Positions 25,189-33,950 of a stretch of DNA of 64,000 bases are shown here, one piece after another. Source of the stretch: Aquimarina mytili (GTDB taxonomy: Bacteria; Bacteroidota; Bacteroidia; Flavobacteriales; Flavobacteriaceae); assembly GCF_016735115.1 (NCBI RefSeq), contig NZ_JAERQJ010000001.1:186001-250000 (forward strand). Reading direction: 5' to 3'. The translations under genes were made by a program, and so were the position numbers. The stretch's first letter is position 1. Each line of letters opens with the position of its first letter. The notes beneath the pieces are model-generated. The model saw only the letters and a list, made by a program, of their open reading frames with translations. It did no database searches and was not told the DNA's origin.

Positions 25189-25218
25189 TTAATGTGTTTG
25201 GTTAAAGAAATGTTACCC
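25189..25218 (-). promoter_or_regulatory. Shared two-block promoter element, copy 4
   Basis: On the minus strand it reads GGGTAACAT-N14-ACATTAA, a full match. It lies 96 bases upstream of the 49-residue peptide gene, a longer leader than for other copies. Confidence 0.78.
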
Positions 25219-25237
25219 TTCATAAAGGAAATTGTAT

Positions 25238-25280
25238 ATAAAAACCCAGCTACACGGATGTGTAATTGTAGCTGGGTTAA
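25238..25280 (-). terminator. Terminator after the downstream RHS gene
   Basis: On the minus strand, AACCCAGCTACA and TGTAGCTGGGTT form a 12-bp stem followed by a T-rich run. It closes the right-hand RHS cassette. Confidence 0.85.
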
Positions 25281-25296
25281 TTTTGGGATAAGAATA

Positions 25297-25324
25297 GATT
25301 ACAACATTAAATCCGAGCTATCAG
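25297..25324. repeat. Dispersed 3' motif, copy 4
   Basis: GATTACAACATTAAATCCGAG followed by CTATCAG lies between the RHS stop and its terminator, in the same relative position as copies 1, 2 and 5. Confidence 0.5.
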
Positions 25325-25332
25325 TTTTTCGA

Positions 25333-28300
25333 TCAATCAATTTTCTGTTTAAGGCGAAATTGTTTTTCACAACGATTACAACTGTCTGAAGACCTATCTT
25401 TTATAGCAAAACCAGCAATTATACCAAGACTACTAGCTCCTAAACTTATTTCTGTTGCATAAGCTATTCCAGCGGCCCAAGGTCCGCCTGTCGCTATACT
25501 AATTAAACCTAATGCTGTTCCAACAGCCTCACCTGTAGTTGGTCCTTTATATTCATTTCTATTTGTTATTGATTCGTGATTTTTATCGGTAACTCTATAG
25601 TTAATAGCATCTTTAACATACGAATTAAGAGTACTACTTATTTTTGAATTCTCTGTTATTATAGGCTTGGTGTTTGGATCTGGGCCAAAACCTCCGGCAT
25701 GGCCTCCATATTTGTCTGTTACACCTGCCGATATTTTTGTAACCGTCTCAGTAGTATTAGTAAGAACCTCTTGTGAAAGTAAATTTCCCTCTTCATCCCA
25801 TTTCAGATGTACCGTTGCTAATGTTTCTGTATATGTTGTGGTAATAACTTCTATTTTATTCCCAATACCATTTTTAGGATTACCTGTAATCGTCATATCA
25901 CCAAGTAACTGATTGAATCTTGACCTTGGATTGTTGGGTTGAGCATAAATAGTTTCTCTGATAGTTTGTCGACTAGAAATTTTTTCGGTTATTTTATCTA
26001 TGGTAAACCCTATTGATTCAATAAATATATCATGAAAAAAGAAATCAAATAATGGAAACGGAAACATTCCATCAGGATCTATAAAATATACAGGGTTGTT
26101 AAATGCATAGTTATATGGAGAATGACTTTGCATAAGTTCTGCTAGAGGATCTAAATTCATCCATCGCCCTAGGGCCGGGTCATAATTACGTGCTGTAATG
26201 TCAATCCAGTCTAAGCCTAGTTCATCCTGCTCTTCTTTACCGCCAAAACCGTATTTATGATTTCTACCTCGTATCACCTCATTATATCCTTTGTGCTTTA
26301 ATCCAAAAGGATAATAATTATTTTCTTTACGTATTTCATCTTTAGTAACGATACCATCTTTATTGGTATCACTATAGCTTAAACGAATATTATCTATATG
26401 GTCTTTGTATTGGTATATATAATCAAATCCACCATTGGTATTGGGTTCTACATACCCTTCAGGCTGAGTAAAGAATTGTAAATCTGGTCCTTCATAAATA
26501 TAACCCCTATCATAATGGGTGAATTTACCATCAACCGATTTAGTTAATTTTATACCATCTGCGCTATAAGTATACTTTATAGATTTTCCATTAATGGTAA
26601 CCTTAGTAGGTAAGTTTAAATGATTATAGGTAATATTGGTAATACCTTTATTGTTATCTACTGTCATATTTCCATTAACATCATAGGCATAATCATTACC
26701 GGTATTAGTACCGTCTTTAAAACCGTAGGTCTTATTACCACTATCGGTAACTTTTACAAGCTTATTGCCTTGATCATAAGTGTATAATAGATTATCCATA
26801 GCAGCATAATTATTAGAGTTTTGCCAACCGCTACGTGTCAATCCAAGGATGTTCCCATTTTTATCATACGATACGGTACTTAAGTTATATTGACCTGTGT
26901 TGTGAATTCCTTTGGTAATTCTGTTTAAAGCATCATAGGTATATGAATATTGTCTTTTGATATTGTCGCTGGCAGTTCTCCATAACGTTTGTGAGATATT
27001 ACCATTATATAATGGAGTGTTTCCATTATTAGAGGTATTGTAATTAATACCAAAGGCAAACAGATCATCTCTTAACTCCTGATTTGGATTATTAATTTGC
27101 TTTAGCCAACCTCTTACATTATAGGTGTAATCTACAGTTTGTAAGCCTTCTTTTAGCTCTCCGGTAACCTTAAAATCTTTAATACCACTTCGATTATTGT
27201 ACATACATACATCTCCCATTAGGGATCCAGTGCTAGCTACAGTTGAAGGATAAAATGTTATTCCATTTTTTTGATAATAAATTTGACTTCCTTTTCGTTC
27301 GATACTCAAGATATCTGTAGTAGAATAGCTTTCGAATGTGCCCTTACTTTTACCTTTTTCATAAACACCTATTTTACCATCAGACCGTAAGTACATAGCA
27401 TAATCTATCGTATTGTAATGATTATTCACATTTTTATAGGATAGGCCAACCATTACGGCTTGATTGTTTTGTAGTGCGCTAAATGATACTTTTCCATCGC
27501 CAGCTATTTGATTTTTGCTCACTGTACCGGCATTCCAGGTTTCTACGGTATAGTTTTTTCTAATTTCTCCTTGCTCATTTATTTCTACATTAACTGCATT
27601 AGTGTATTTTTTTGTACTACCTCCAACAGTCTTTTTAACAAGGATTCCTAATTCATCGTAGGTATTACTGGTAATCAGTTCTTCGGGTTGATCATTAATG
27701 GTTTGTTTTTGGATTAATAACCGATGTGCGTGATCGTAGGTAAACTTATCTTTGGTTATAATTGGCTTGGATTCAAAACGTTTGTGGCTCGTTGTGCTTT
27801 CTAGTACTTTACCGGTAAAATCTAATTTGTTACTTGTGATATTGGTTGTGCCTAAATATTCATTATAATTATATCCATAGACTAAGCGCGCCTTTTTATC
27901 ATAATAATTTACTGAAGTAATCCATTTATTGGTTCCTAATACACGGATTTTGCTCCCTGTAGATAAAGTTTTGACGTCTGTCTTTATAGATTCTCCGTAC
28001 ACTTGGTTTGGTTTCACACCACCAGCTAAGTCAAAATTGTAATCATCATAATAACTAATGGTCATTAAGTTATAAATGTTCTTTGGCTCTGCATTGTTGC
28101 TATAATAGAGTTTAAAACCAGTTCCGCCTAAATTAAGTGGGCTGGTTACACGTTCTTCGAATACAGGGGCTGTACTGTTATCATAAAACGATTGCATGGT
28201 TTTGCGGTTTCTATCATCACCTAAAATCCCTGTATAAGCAACCCTGCCAAATATATCGTATTTAGTAAATGTCCATTCTTTTGGAACTTGTCTACGTTGT

Positions 28301-29673
28301 TTAGGATCTTGCATAAGAACAGGGCGGTCAAGACGATCATATACAATGTACTCCCAATCTTTTTTGCCAGGCACCTTTTTCTCAACTAAACGATTTCTTG
28401 TATCATATTTGTATTGATAACAGAGTTCGGCGAGTTTACCCTGGTTAATTCCGTTTTCAATTGTGACTTTTGGCGGAATTACATAGCTTAAATTATCATA
28501 GTCATTATATACATAATAGGTGTCATGAGGGATGTTTTTGTTATACGTCCGCTTTAAGATAAGCCTATCGTTCATATCTATGAACTCTTCTGAGGTGTTA
28601 TCTTTGTCAAACTCTTGTTCGGGCTGCCAATTTTCGTTGTAAGTGATATTTTTATATAGCTTATCTACATGGTAATATCCATTACGTATAAGACTAGGTT
28701 TTTCTTTATCTCCACTATCAAATTTTACCTCGAATAAAGCTACTTCGTTCTGGGTGTTAAAAGCATATTCGTGCCTAATTGTATGGTTTTTTGAAATTCT
28801 TTTTGCATAGTCCTGCCTACCTTTTATGACAGGTAAATTAATATTCAGATCTACAGATAACCTCTCTGCTTTTAAAGAACCACGATTATCTGTACGATAA
28901 AACTCTAAGTAATTATTACGTATTCTTGCTCTAACGGTTAATCTCCTAAACCCTTGACTAATACGTATGATTGTACCAAGTTCTGTATCTGGTAATGATG
29001 CAGGAGAGGAATTAATTTGTTTGATGCGGCCTAATTTGATATCACCACTTGAGGCCCATCCGGCATCAAACTTAAAATGTAAAATGTTGTTTTCAATTTT
29101 AATAAAACCACTACCACCACCAGAACTAGTAGTACAAATATCATTTAAACCTAAGGGTATATTGAGATCATCATAAACTATTCTGTCCCTTGTGATTGTT
29201 TTAAGTGATACTTGATTAGGATCATATTTCCAACTGCTTCCGGGAGCTGCTTCTTCTAGAACTCTCTGTAATGGTGAAGCTTCATAGATAGTTTCATTAT
29301 ATGGATTTAATGTTTGCTCATATTTTTCGGTATTATAAAAACTTAAATTATCGTCAATTGGATTCGAGTATATTAACCCAAGTTGAGTTTCTGAAGAACT
29401 ATACGGCAAATACGCCTTAGGATTGTTGCCATATGCATCATAAACATACGGAGTAATAACATCTTGGTGATTGCCACCTGCGCGCACAAGTACTTGCTGA
29501 GAAACTCTGCCTAATCCATCATGATAGGTTACTTCTTCTATTTTATCATCTGATTGAACATTACCGTCAGTAGTTGCTACATGATACGTTGTAGTTTTTA
29601 TATAGTTTTCTGTTTGGGTCTGCCCAAAGACTAATACGGGCAAAAACACCAAGAATAAGAAAAAATTTTTCAT
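25333..29673 (-). CDS. DUF6443/RHS polymorphic toxin, TcC-like (cassette B)
   Basis: This 1446-residue secreted protein has a signal peptide ending LVFGQ (about 17). The DUF6443-type start (YHDGLGRVSQQV) is followed by many YD/RHS repeats and the RHS core ending GRWMNLDPLAE (about residue 1170). The variable C-terminus (about 250 residues) has no recognised enzyme motif. It carries a Gly/Ala-rich hydrophobic stretch (about 1383-1427) that might enter membranes, then a Cys pair (SCNRCEK). Two regions (about 180-290 and 705-845), the second lectin-like in pattern, are absent from the paralogue at 33951-38288. The TcB-like partner ends four bases upstream. No immunity candidate follows. Confidence 0.85.
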   Translation of the reverse strand: MKNFFLFLVFLPVLVFGQTQTENYIKTTTYHVATTDGNVQSDDKIEEVTYHDGLGRVSQQVLVRAGGNHQDVITPYVYDAYGNNPKAYLPYSSSETQLGLIYSNPIDDNLSFYNTEKYEQTLNPYNETIYEASPLQRVLEEAAPGSSWKYDPNQVSLKTITRDRIVYDDLNIPLGLNDICTTSSGGGSGFIKIENNILHFKFDAGWASSGDIKLGRIKQINSSPASLPDTELGTIIRISQGFRRLTVRARIRNNYLEFYRTDNRGSLKAERLSVDLNINLPVIKGRQDYAKRISKNHTIRHEYAFNTQNEVALFEVKFDSGDKEKPSLIRNGYYHVDKLYKNITYNENWQPEQEFDKDNTSEEFIDMNDRLILKRTYNKNIPHDTYYVYNDYDNLSYVIPPKVTIENGINQGKLAELCYQYKYDTRNRLVEKKVPGKKDWEYIVYDRLDRPVLMQDPKQRRQVPKEWTFTKYDIFGRVAYTGILGDDRNRKTMQSFYDNSTAPVFEERVTSPLNLGGTGFKLYYSNNAEPKNIYNLMTISYYDDYNFDLAGGVKPNQVYGESIKTDVKTLSTGSKIRVLGTNKWITSVNYYDKKARLVYGYNYNEYLGTTNITSNKLDFTGKVLESTTSHKRFESKPIITKDKFTYDHAHRLLIQKQTINDQPEELITSNTYDELGILVKKTVGGSTKKYTNAVNVEINEQGEIRKNYTVETWNAGTVSKNQIAGDGKVSFSALQNNQAVMVGLSYKNVNNHYNTIDYAMYLRSDGKIGVYEKGKSKGTFESYSTTDILSIERKGSQIYYQKNGITFYPSTVASTGSLMGDVCMYNNRSGIKDFKVTGELKEGLQTVDYTYNVRGWLKQINNPNQELRDDLFAFGINYNTSNNGNTPLYNGNISQTLWRTASDNIKRQYSYTYDALNRITKGIHNTGQYNLSTVSYDKNGNILGLTRSGWQNSNNYAAMDNLLYTYDQGNKLVKVTDSGNKTYGFKDGTNTGNDYAYDVNGNMTVDNNKGITNITYNHLNLPTKVTINGKSIKYTYSADGIKLTKSVDGKFTHYDRGYIYEGPDLQFFTQPEGYVEPNTNGGFDYIYQYKDHIDNIRLSYSDTNKDGIVTKDEIRKENNYYPFGLKHKGYNEVIRGRNHKYGFGGKEEQDELGLDWIDITARNYDPALGRWMNLDPLAELMQSHSPYNYAFNNPVYFIDPDGMFPFPLFDFFFHDIFIESIGFTIDKITEKISSRQTIRETIYAQPNNPRSRFNQLLGDMTITGNPKNGIGNKIEVITTTYTETLATVHLKWDEEGNLLSQEVLTNTTETVTKISAGVTDKYGGHAGGFGPDPNTKPIITENSKISSTLNSYVKDAINYRVTDKNHESITNRNEYKGPTTGEAVGTALGLISIATGGPWAAGIAYATEISLGASSLGIIAGFAIKDRSSDSCNRCEKQFRLKQKID

Positions 29674-29676
29674 TTG

Positions 29677-32600
29677 CTATTCGTTATTTGATATGTTAAA
29701 GTGATATTCACTTTTCGTGATTAGATTTCCTTCAGAGTCCTTGGTTTCTTTTAATCGATTAAATAGATCATACTCATAGGATACCAGATTGCCTTTAGGA
29801 TCTTTAATACTTGTGATTCCTATTAATGGTTTATGTAGATATGTGGTTATATGACATGTATTGTCATAAGTTTGAATAGTAGTACGAAATTTATCTAACC
29901 AATCTTCAAGTATATGGTTATCAGAAGGTTTGTTAGATATGTCTTTTAAGAAAAATAATCGTTTCCCATGTTCAGCCAAGAAACGAGCTTCTATTTCTTT
30001 ATAAGATAATTTTCCTTCAATTTTAACAATAGGGAGTTGGTCATTATACCCCCATATATATACGGCTTTAGGAGTGTCTTTAAATCTATAGGTTTCTCTA
30101 ACATTTCCGGTACTATTGTAACGAAATACACTTTGATCTTCTAAATGATCTTTGTTTATTCCGCGTTGAATTTTTTTGATTCTAACAGACCCGGGCGATC
30201 TTTCATCATATACATTTCTTGTCACTCCAATGACATTATCTTCTTTTCGATTTTCGATAAAAACAGGTTGGATGCGATTTTGTTCTTTTAAACGAAAAAT
30301 TGCACTTCTCTCTGATGGCAGTAGATTATCTGTTGGGAACGTATCTCCTGGGTAATAGGCTAAAGTTTCTCTTTTTTTTCTATCACTGCCCTCTGATATC
30401 ACTCGGGTAGTTTGCATATGTGAAGCACTATTTTTTTGATACGTAACTTCGTTAAGCATATGATCAGGTGTATCAGAACCAAATGTTTTAATCGTACGCT
30501 TTTTTATAAAGGGGAAATAACTTTGAACCTGACCCACATTATAGAATTTGGCCGTTTGATGAGGAAATGGTGGAACAAGATTTTGTAAATCAGGATGCCA
30601 TATTCTTGTAGTATTTACAAGAAACTCGTTTTCGATTGTTAAAATGTTTTGCTCAATTTGATTATGATATCGTGGGTTTTCTTCGTAGTCTATGTATTCA
30701 GCTCTAATTATTCTGCCATTCTCATCATAATCTGTCTTTTCTTTTAGTAACCCGCGCAATGGATCTTTAGATATATGTATTATATCGTGATGAGGATCAA
30801 AAGCACTTTCAGACCTAAAGGGAGATAAAAATCGTTGTCCTTGTCCATCTGGATTATCTTGTGGATTTGTAAATTGATATACACTTTTGCCTAAGCCGGG
30901 TATGTTAACCGTTACTTCTTGATAACCTACCCAACCGCCTTTAGTTTTAAGCAGAGGATAAATAGGTTGGGCACTTTTTCTGATATAAAAGTAGCGTTCA
31001 ATAAATTTGTTGTCATAATCAAAAGATGTCAAATATGCATCTCTTTGAAAGTTATGATACCAGTTGCGATCTACAAAATTAACACTGCTGCCAGATGAAG
31101 CACCAGGCCTTCCATAAGTATAATTTTTGATTATTTTTTTTGAATCTATACTGGATGTAGCAGTAATCGTTTTTTTAATTCTCAAACCACCTATATTATG
31201 TTCTAGTCGTAAGTCTTTATCTTTATATGTATTTATCTCATATTCGATCTCGCTATACCCTCCTGTAGGATATATAATCTTTTTTAGCATAGCCGCTTTC
31301 ATGCGGTTTTCATCGGGTTCTCGATTAGCTCCCGGATAATTTATTCCTTCTCTACGACTAGTAGGAATTAAGGTGTTAGCTGTGTTGGCATTAAAATATC
31401 CCCAGTAATCTTGTTGATTAGATTCATAAGAAGGTAACTTGATATGTTCATGATATTCAAACCTATGCTGTTTTTTTTCATTACCGGTAGTAGCAATTTC
31501 AGAAAAACTAAGTAGTTTAAGTCTTGAGCTTTTTTGTAAGTTTTGATAAGGAAATGCTATAAAGTAATCATACCTAAATCCGAATTTTTTAATAACATGA
31601 TTGTCATTGTTGGTTATAACAATTTGGTCTAATGCATGATTTCCCGGAAGATCAGATCGATCACTGTTTTTATACTTAAAGTTAACACTGCCTGAACCAA
31701 AAGAAATTTTGCTAATGTATTTAGGATTTTTAATAATGCTTAAATTCGGAATCCAATAAGAGTCATTTGTATTGGCATAAAAGTCATATAATGTACCCGT
31801 AGGTTGACTAACAAAAGAAGTAGTTCTGCTATAAGGTCTTTCTGGTCCATCACAGTAATTAGGAAGGCTTCTCTCAAGTTCATCATATTGATCTTTAAAA
31901 GTTTTAATATAATGCATGCGCTGTTCAGTAGTTTTGAACTCTTCAATTGGCCCTTGATCTTTGTAGGTAAGCACAATTTCTGATTTAAATCGTAAAGAGT
32001 TGATCTTTGAAGGGTACCAGGTATTAATCAAATGATTTTTATCTCGTGGGTTTTTAAGATTAGAGTTGCGCTGCCATTGTCTATAGTTTGGTCTGCTCAT
32101 AAACTGTTCTTTCGTTTCTTTTGGGCCAGCAACAGCTCCTATAGAGGGGTGAAGCATATAATTTTCGGTAGTTTCGGTATATTCATCTGTATGAGGGAAA
32201 GCATATGAAATCCCATTGGGAGTAGTAATAACCCATTCTGGATTTATGGGATCAGCTTCTGGACCTATAGCAGGTGAAATGACTACATCTGTATTTCCTG
32301 AAATAATAACCGGATTCCCATTTCGGTTTAAAACAAATGACCCTGATGCTGTAGGTGTTTTATAGTAAAAAATATCGGGTTGTGTATCCATCATTCTTTG
32401 AAAATGATATTCTATTTCGGGATATGAACTACCCGATCTTGAAGGAACGGAGCTCAAAACCTTCAAATGACTAAATTCTTTACTGGGGATACAATTATTA
32501 TCATTGTAATTCCTGTTTTTAACCATTGTTACATAATCATCTATGATGAAGTCATCGATAACATCACCAAAAACTAAGGGCCTAAATTTTAAATTATTAA

Positions 32601-32991
32601 ACCTGCCATAGTTGATACGAATTTTATCTCCACGATCATTAGTTCCGTAAATATCCTCGTCAGGATTACCTTTTACCTGTCTTTTGATATACCCAACAGT
32701 GTTTAAACCCCAACCAAGCCCAACGTCACTTGCTTTTTCATCAACCAGAATACCATCTTTTCTATAGCTTAAGGATATCGGAACTTGAAGATCATTGTTT
32801 TGTACGGTGTATATAGGAATGTTTATATTCACCATTCCTGTATAGAGGTCTACCAATTCTTGATTAGAATAATCATTAAACCCGGCTAGCGAAGGATTGG
32901 TTAGATAGTCGTTGGGGTTATCGTTGCCGGGTAAGATTAGCTTTTGTGAGTAGGTTTGAAATGAGAAAACAAGAAATGCCAATAGCAGCAT
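29677..32991 (-). CDS. SpvB/TcB-like RHS partner protein (cassette B)
   Basis: This secreted protein has a signal peptide ending FSFQTYSQ when translation starts at 32991 (1104 residues). An in-frame ATG at 33105 would add a 38-residue extension that does not look like a signal. The N-terminus has VPISLSYRKDGILV and DVGLGWGLNTVGYIKR, matching the LSY...GLGWxL...I.R signature that opens SpvB/TcB proteins. The C-terminus ends in YD repeats (KDPKGNLVSYEYDLFNRLKE). It resembles the B part of Tc toxins, which with the C part forms a hollow shell for the toxin. It is directly followed by the RHS gene, so the pair is probably translated together. Confidence 0.8.
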   Translation of the reverse strand: MLLLAFLVFSFQTYSQKLILPGNDNPNDYLTNPSLAGFNDYSNQELVDLYTGMVNINIPIYTVQNNDLQVPISLSYRKDGILVDEKASDVGLGWGLNTVGYIKRQVKGNPDEDIYGTNDRGDKIRINYGRFNNLKFRPLVFGDVIDDFIIDDYVTMVKNRNYNDNNCIPSKEFSHLKVLSSVPSRSGSSYPEIEYHFQRMMDTQPDIFYYKTPTASGSFVLNRNGNPVIISGNTDVVISPAIGPEADPINPEWVITTPNGISYAFPHTDEYTETTENYMLHPSIGAVAGPKETKEQFMSRPNYRQWQRNSNLKNPRDKNHLINTWYPSKINSLRFKSEIVLTYKDQGPIEEFKTTEQRMHYIKTFKDQYDELERSLPNYCDGPERPYSRTTSFVSQPTGTLYDFYANTNDSYWIPNLSIIKNPKYISKISFGSGSVNFKYKNSDRSDLPGNHALDQIVITNNDNHVIKKFGFRYDYFIAFPYQNLQKSSRLKLLSFSEIATTGNEKKQHRFEYHEHIKLPSYESNQQDYWGYFNANTANTLIPTSRREGINYPGANREPDENRMKAAMLKKIIYPTGGYSEIEYEINTYKDKDLRLEHNIGGLRIKKTITATSSIDSKKIIKNYTYGRPGASSGSSVNFVDRNWYHNFQRDAYLTSFDYDNKFIERYFYIRKSAQPIYPLLKTKGGWVGYQEVTVNIPGLGKSVYQFTNPQDNPDGQGQRFLSPFRSESAFDPHHDIIHISKDPLRGLLKEKTDYDENGRIIRAEYIDYEENPRYHNQIEQNILTIENEFLVNTTRIWHPDLQNLVPPFPHQTAKFYNVGQVQSYFPFIKKRTIKTFGSDTPDHMLNEVTYQKNSASHMQTTRVISEGSDRKKRETLAYYPGDTFPTDNLLPSERSAIFRLKEQNRIQPVFIENRKEDNVIGVTRNVYDERSPGSVRIKKIQRGINKDHLEDQSVFRYNSTGNVRETYRFKDTPKAVYIWGYNDQLPIVKIEGKLSYKEIEARFLAEHGKRLFFLKDISNKPSDNHILEDWLDKFRTTIQTYDNTCHITTYLHKPLIGITSIKDPKGNLVSYEYDLFNRLKETKDSEGNLITKSEYHFNISNNE

Positions 32992-33136
32992 TTTTCTTGA
33001 TAAAGGAATTATAATACCAAACTCGCCTTCTTTTTTATATACGCTTTTTATAAAAAAGTTATGGAAGTATAGAAGATTCTTCCAATTTAATAATTTCTGT
33101 TTCATTTTAAGACTGATTTATGTGTGTTTATTAGCC

Positions 33137-33166
33137 TTAATGTGGGCATCTAAGAAAATGTTACCC
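33137..33166 (-). promoter_or_regulatory. Shared two-block promoter element, copy 5
   Basis: On the minus strand it reads GGGTAACAT-N14-ACATTAA, a full match, 31 bases before the upstream ATG at 33105 of toxin cassette B. Confidence 0.8.
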
Positions 33167-33228
33167 TCCTTTATGAAAATTTTAGAATAACAGGTAGGAG
33201 ATAGGTGTTGAAATTTGAACCAAAAGAC

Positions 33229-33242
33229 ACTAGAGATTGAGT
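33229..33242. repeat. Single 14-bp palindromic unit, homologous to the array at 41975
   Basis: ACTAGAGATTGAGT is followed by AAAAAG. The flanks match those of the expanded array upstream of the other toxin cassette, and the distance to the promoter element (62 bases) is the same. Confidence 0.6.
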
Positions 33243-33260
33243 AAAAAGAGGTAAAAAGAA

Positions 33261-33293
33261 ACCCGAAAGATTCTGTATTGAGTCTTTCGGGGT
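33261..33293 (-). terminator. Terminator after the immunity-like lipoprotein gene
   Basis: On the minus strand, CCCCGAAAGA and TCTTTCGGGT form a stem followed by TTTC and T-rich sequence. It closes cassette A. Confidence 0.8.
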
Positions 33294-33303
33294 ATGTAAT
33301 GAT

Positions 33304-33330
33304 TTCGGATTGTAAATCTGAGCTATCAGG
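33304..33330. repeat. Dispersed 3' motif, copy 5
   Basis: TCGGATTGTAAATCTGAG followed by CTATCAGG lies between the stop of the lipoprotein gene at 33361 and its terminator. Confidence 0.55.
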
Positions 33331-33360
33331 TTTAGAATAAAAAACTTGCTTGTTCTTCTA

Positions 33361-33948
33361 TTAATCACATTTAAAGGGGGTTAATTCAATATCAATCAAT
33401 TTAAGTTTTTTATAGTTTCCATCTATATCTTCTAATTTTATTAAATCATTTTTATAACTAATTTCTTGAATAGCAAATACATTTTTAACGGTACTTGATT
33501 TATTAAGATAATTTCTATGATTTTTTAAAAACCCTCCATCTACAAATTCTGTTACTTTTTTCTTTCCTGATTTTATGTCGATTAAAATAACTTTGTTTCT
33601 TTCAAAATTTTCAGGCCCAGCAGCGAATTTATTTTTATAAGTATTTGAAGTAGATATAAGTAAAACTTCATTATTAAAAACCTCTAATAAGAAAAGGCAT
33701 TTTTTAGTTCCTTCAAATACAATCTCATTTTCAAACAATAACTTAAAATTCCCATTTTCTTTGTTCAATACTTTTTGAAAAGGGATATTTTTATATAAAG
33801 TAATCCTTTTATTTTTATCGTCAATAGTTTTTTCTTTCGATAAATAGAGTAAGTAATTACTATCATTAAATAGCTTTTCTGATGCTATATGATTATTTGA
33901 CTTACATGTAGTATTGAAGAGTATAATTAATATTATAAAAAACCTCAT
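33361..33948 (-). CDS. Lipoprotein, candidate immunity protein of RHS toxin A
   Basis: This 195-residue exported protein has a lipobox FNTTCKS (Cys about 15), so it should be membrane-anchored on the periplasmic side. I recognise no family; the body is beta-rich and Lys-rich. Its ATG is two bases after the RHS gene stop at 33951, and the transcript then terminates. That position is the usual one for RHS immunity genes. A periplasmic location would fit a toxin that attacks peptidoglycan. This is inference from order and location, not from homology. Confidence 0.6.
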   Translation of the reverse strand: MRFFIILIILFNTTCKSNNHIASEKLFNDSNYLLYLSKEKTIDDKNKRITLYKNIPFQKVLNKENGNFKLLFENEIVFEGTKKCLFLLEVFNNEVLLISTSNTYKNKFAAGPENFERNKVILIDIKSGKKKVTEFVDGGFLKNHRNYLNKSSTVKNVFAIQEISYKNDLIKLEDIDGNYKKLKLIDIELTPFKCD

Positions 33949-33950
33949 AG

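Noticed and set aside
33171..33368. A 65-residue minus-strand ORF upstream of toxin cassette B
   Set aside because: It overlaps the palindrome unit, terminator and dispersed motif; no start context or family signal is visible.
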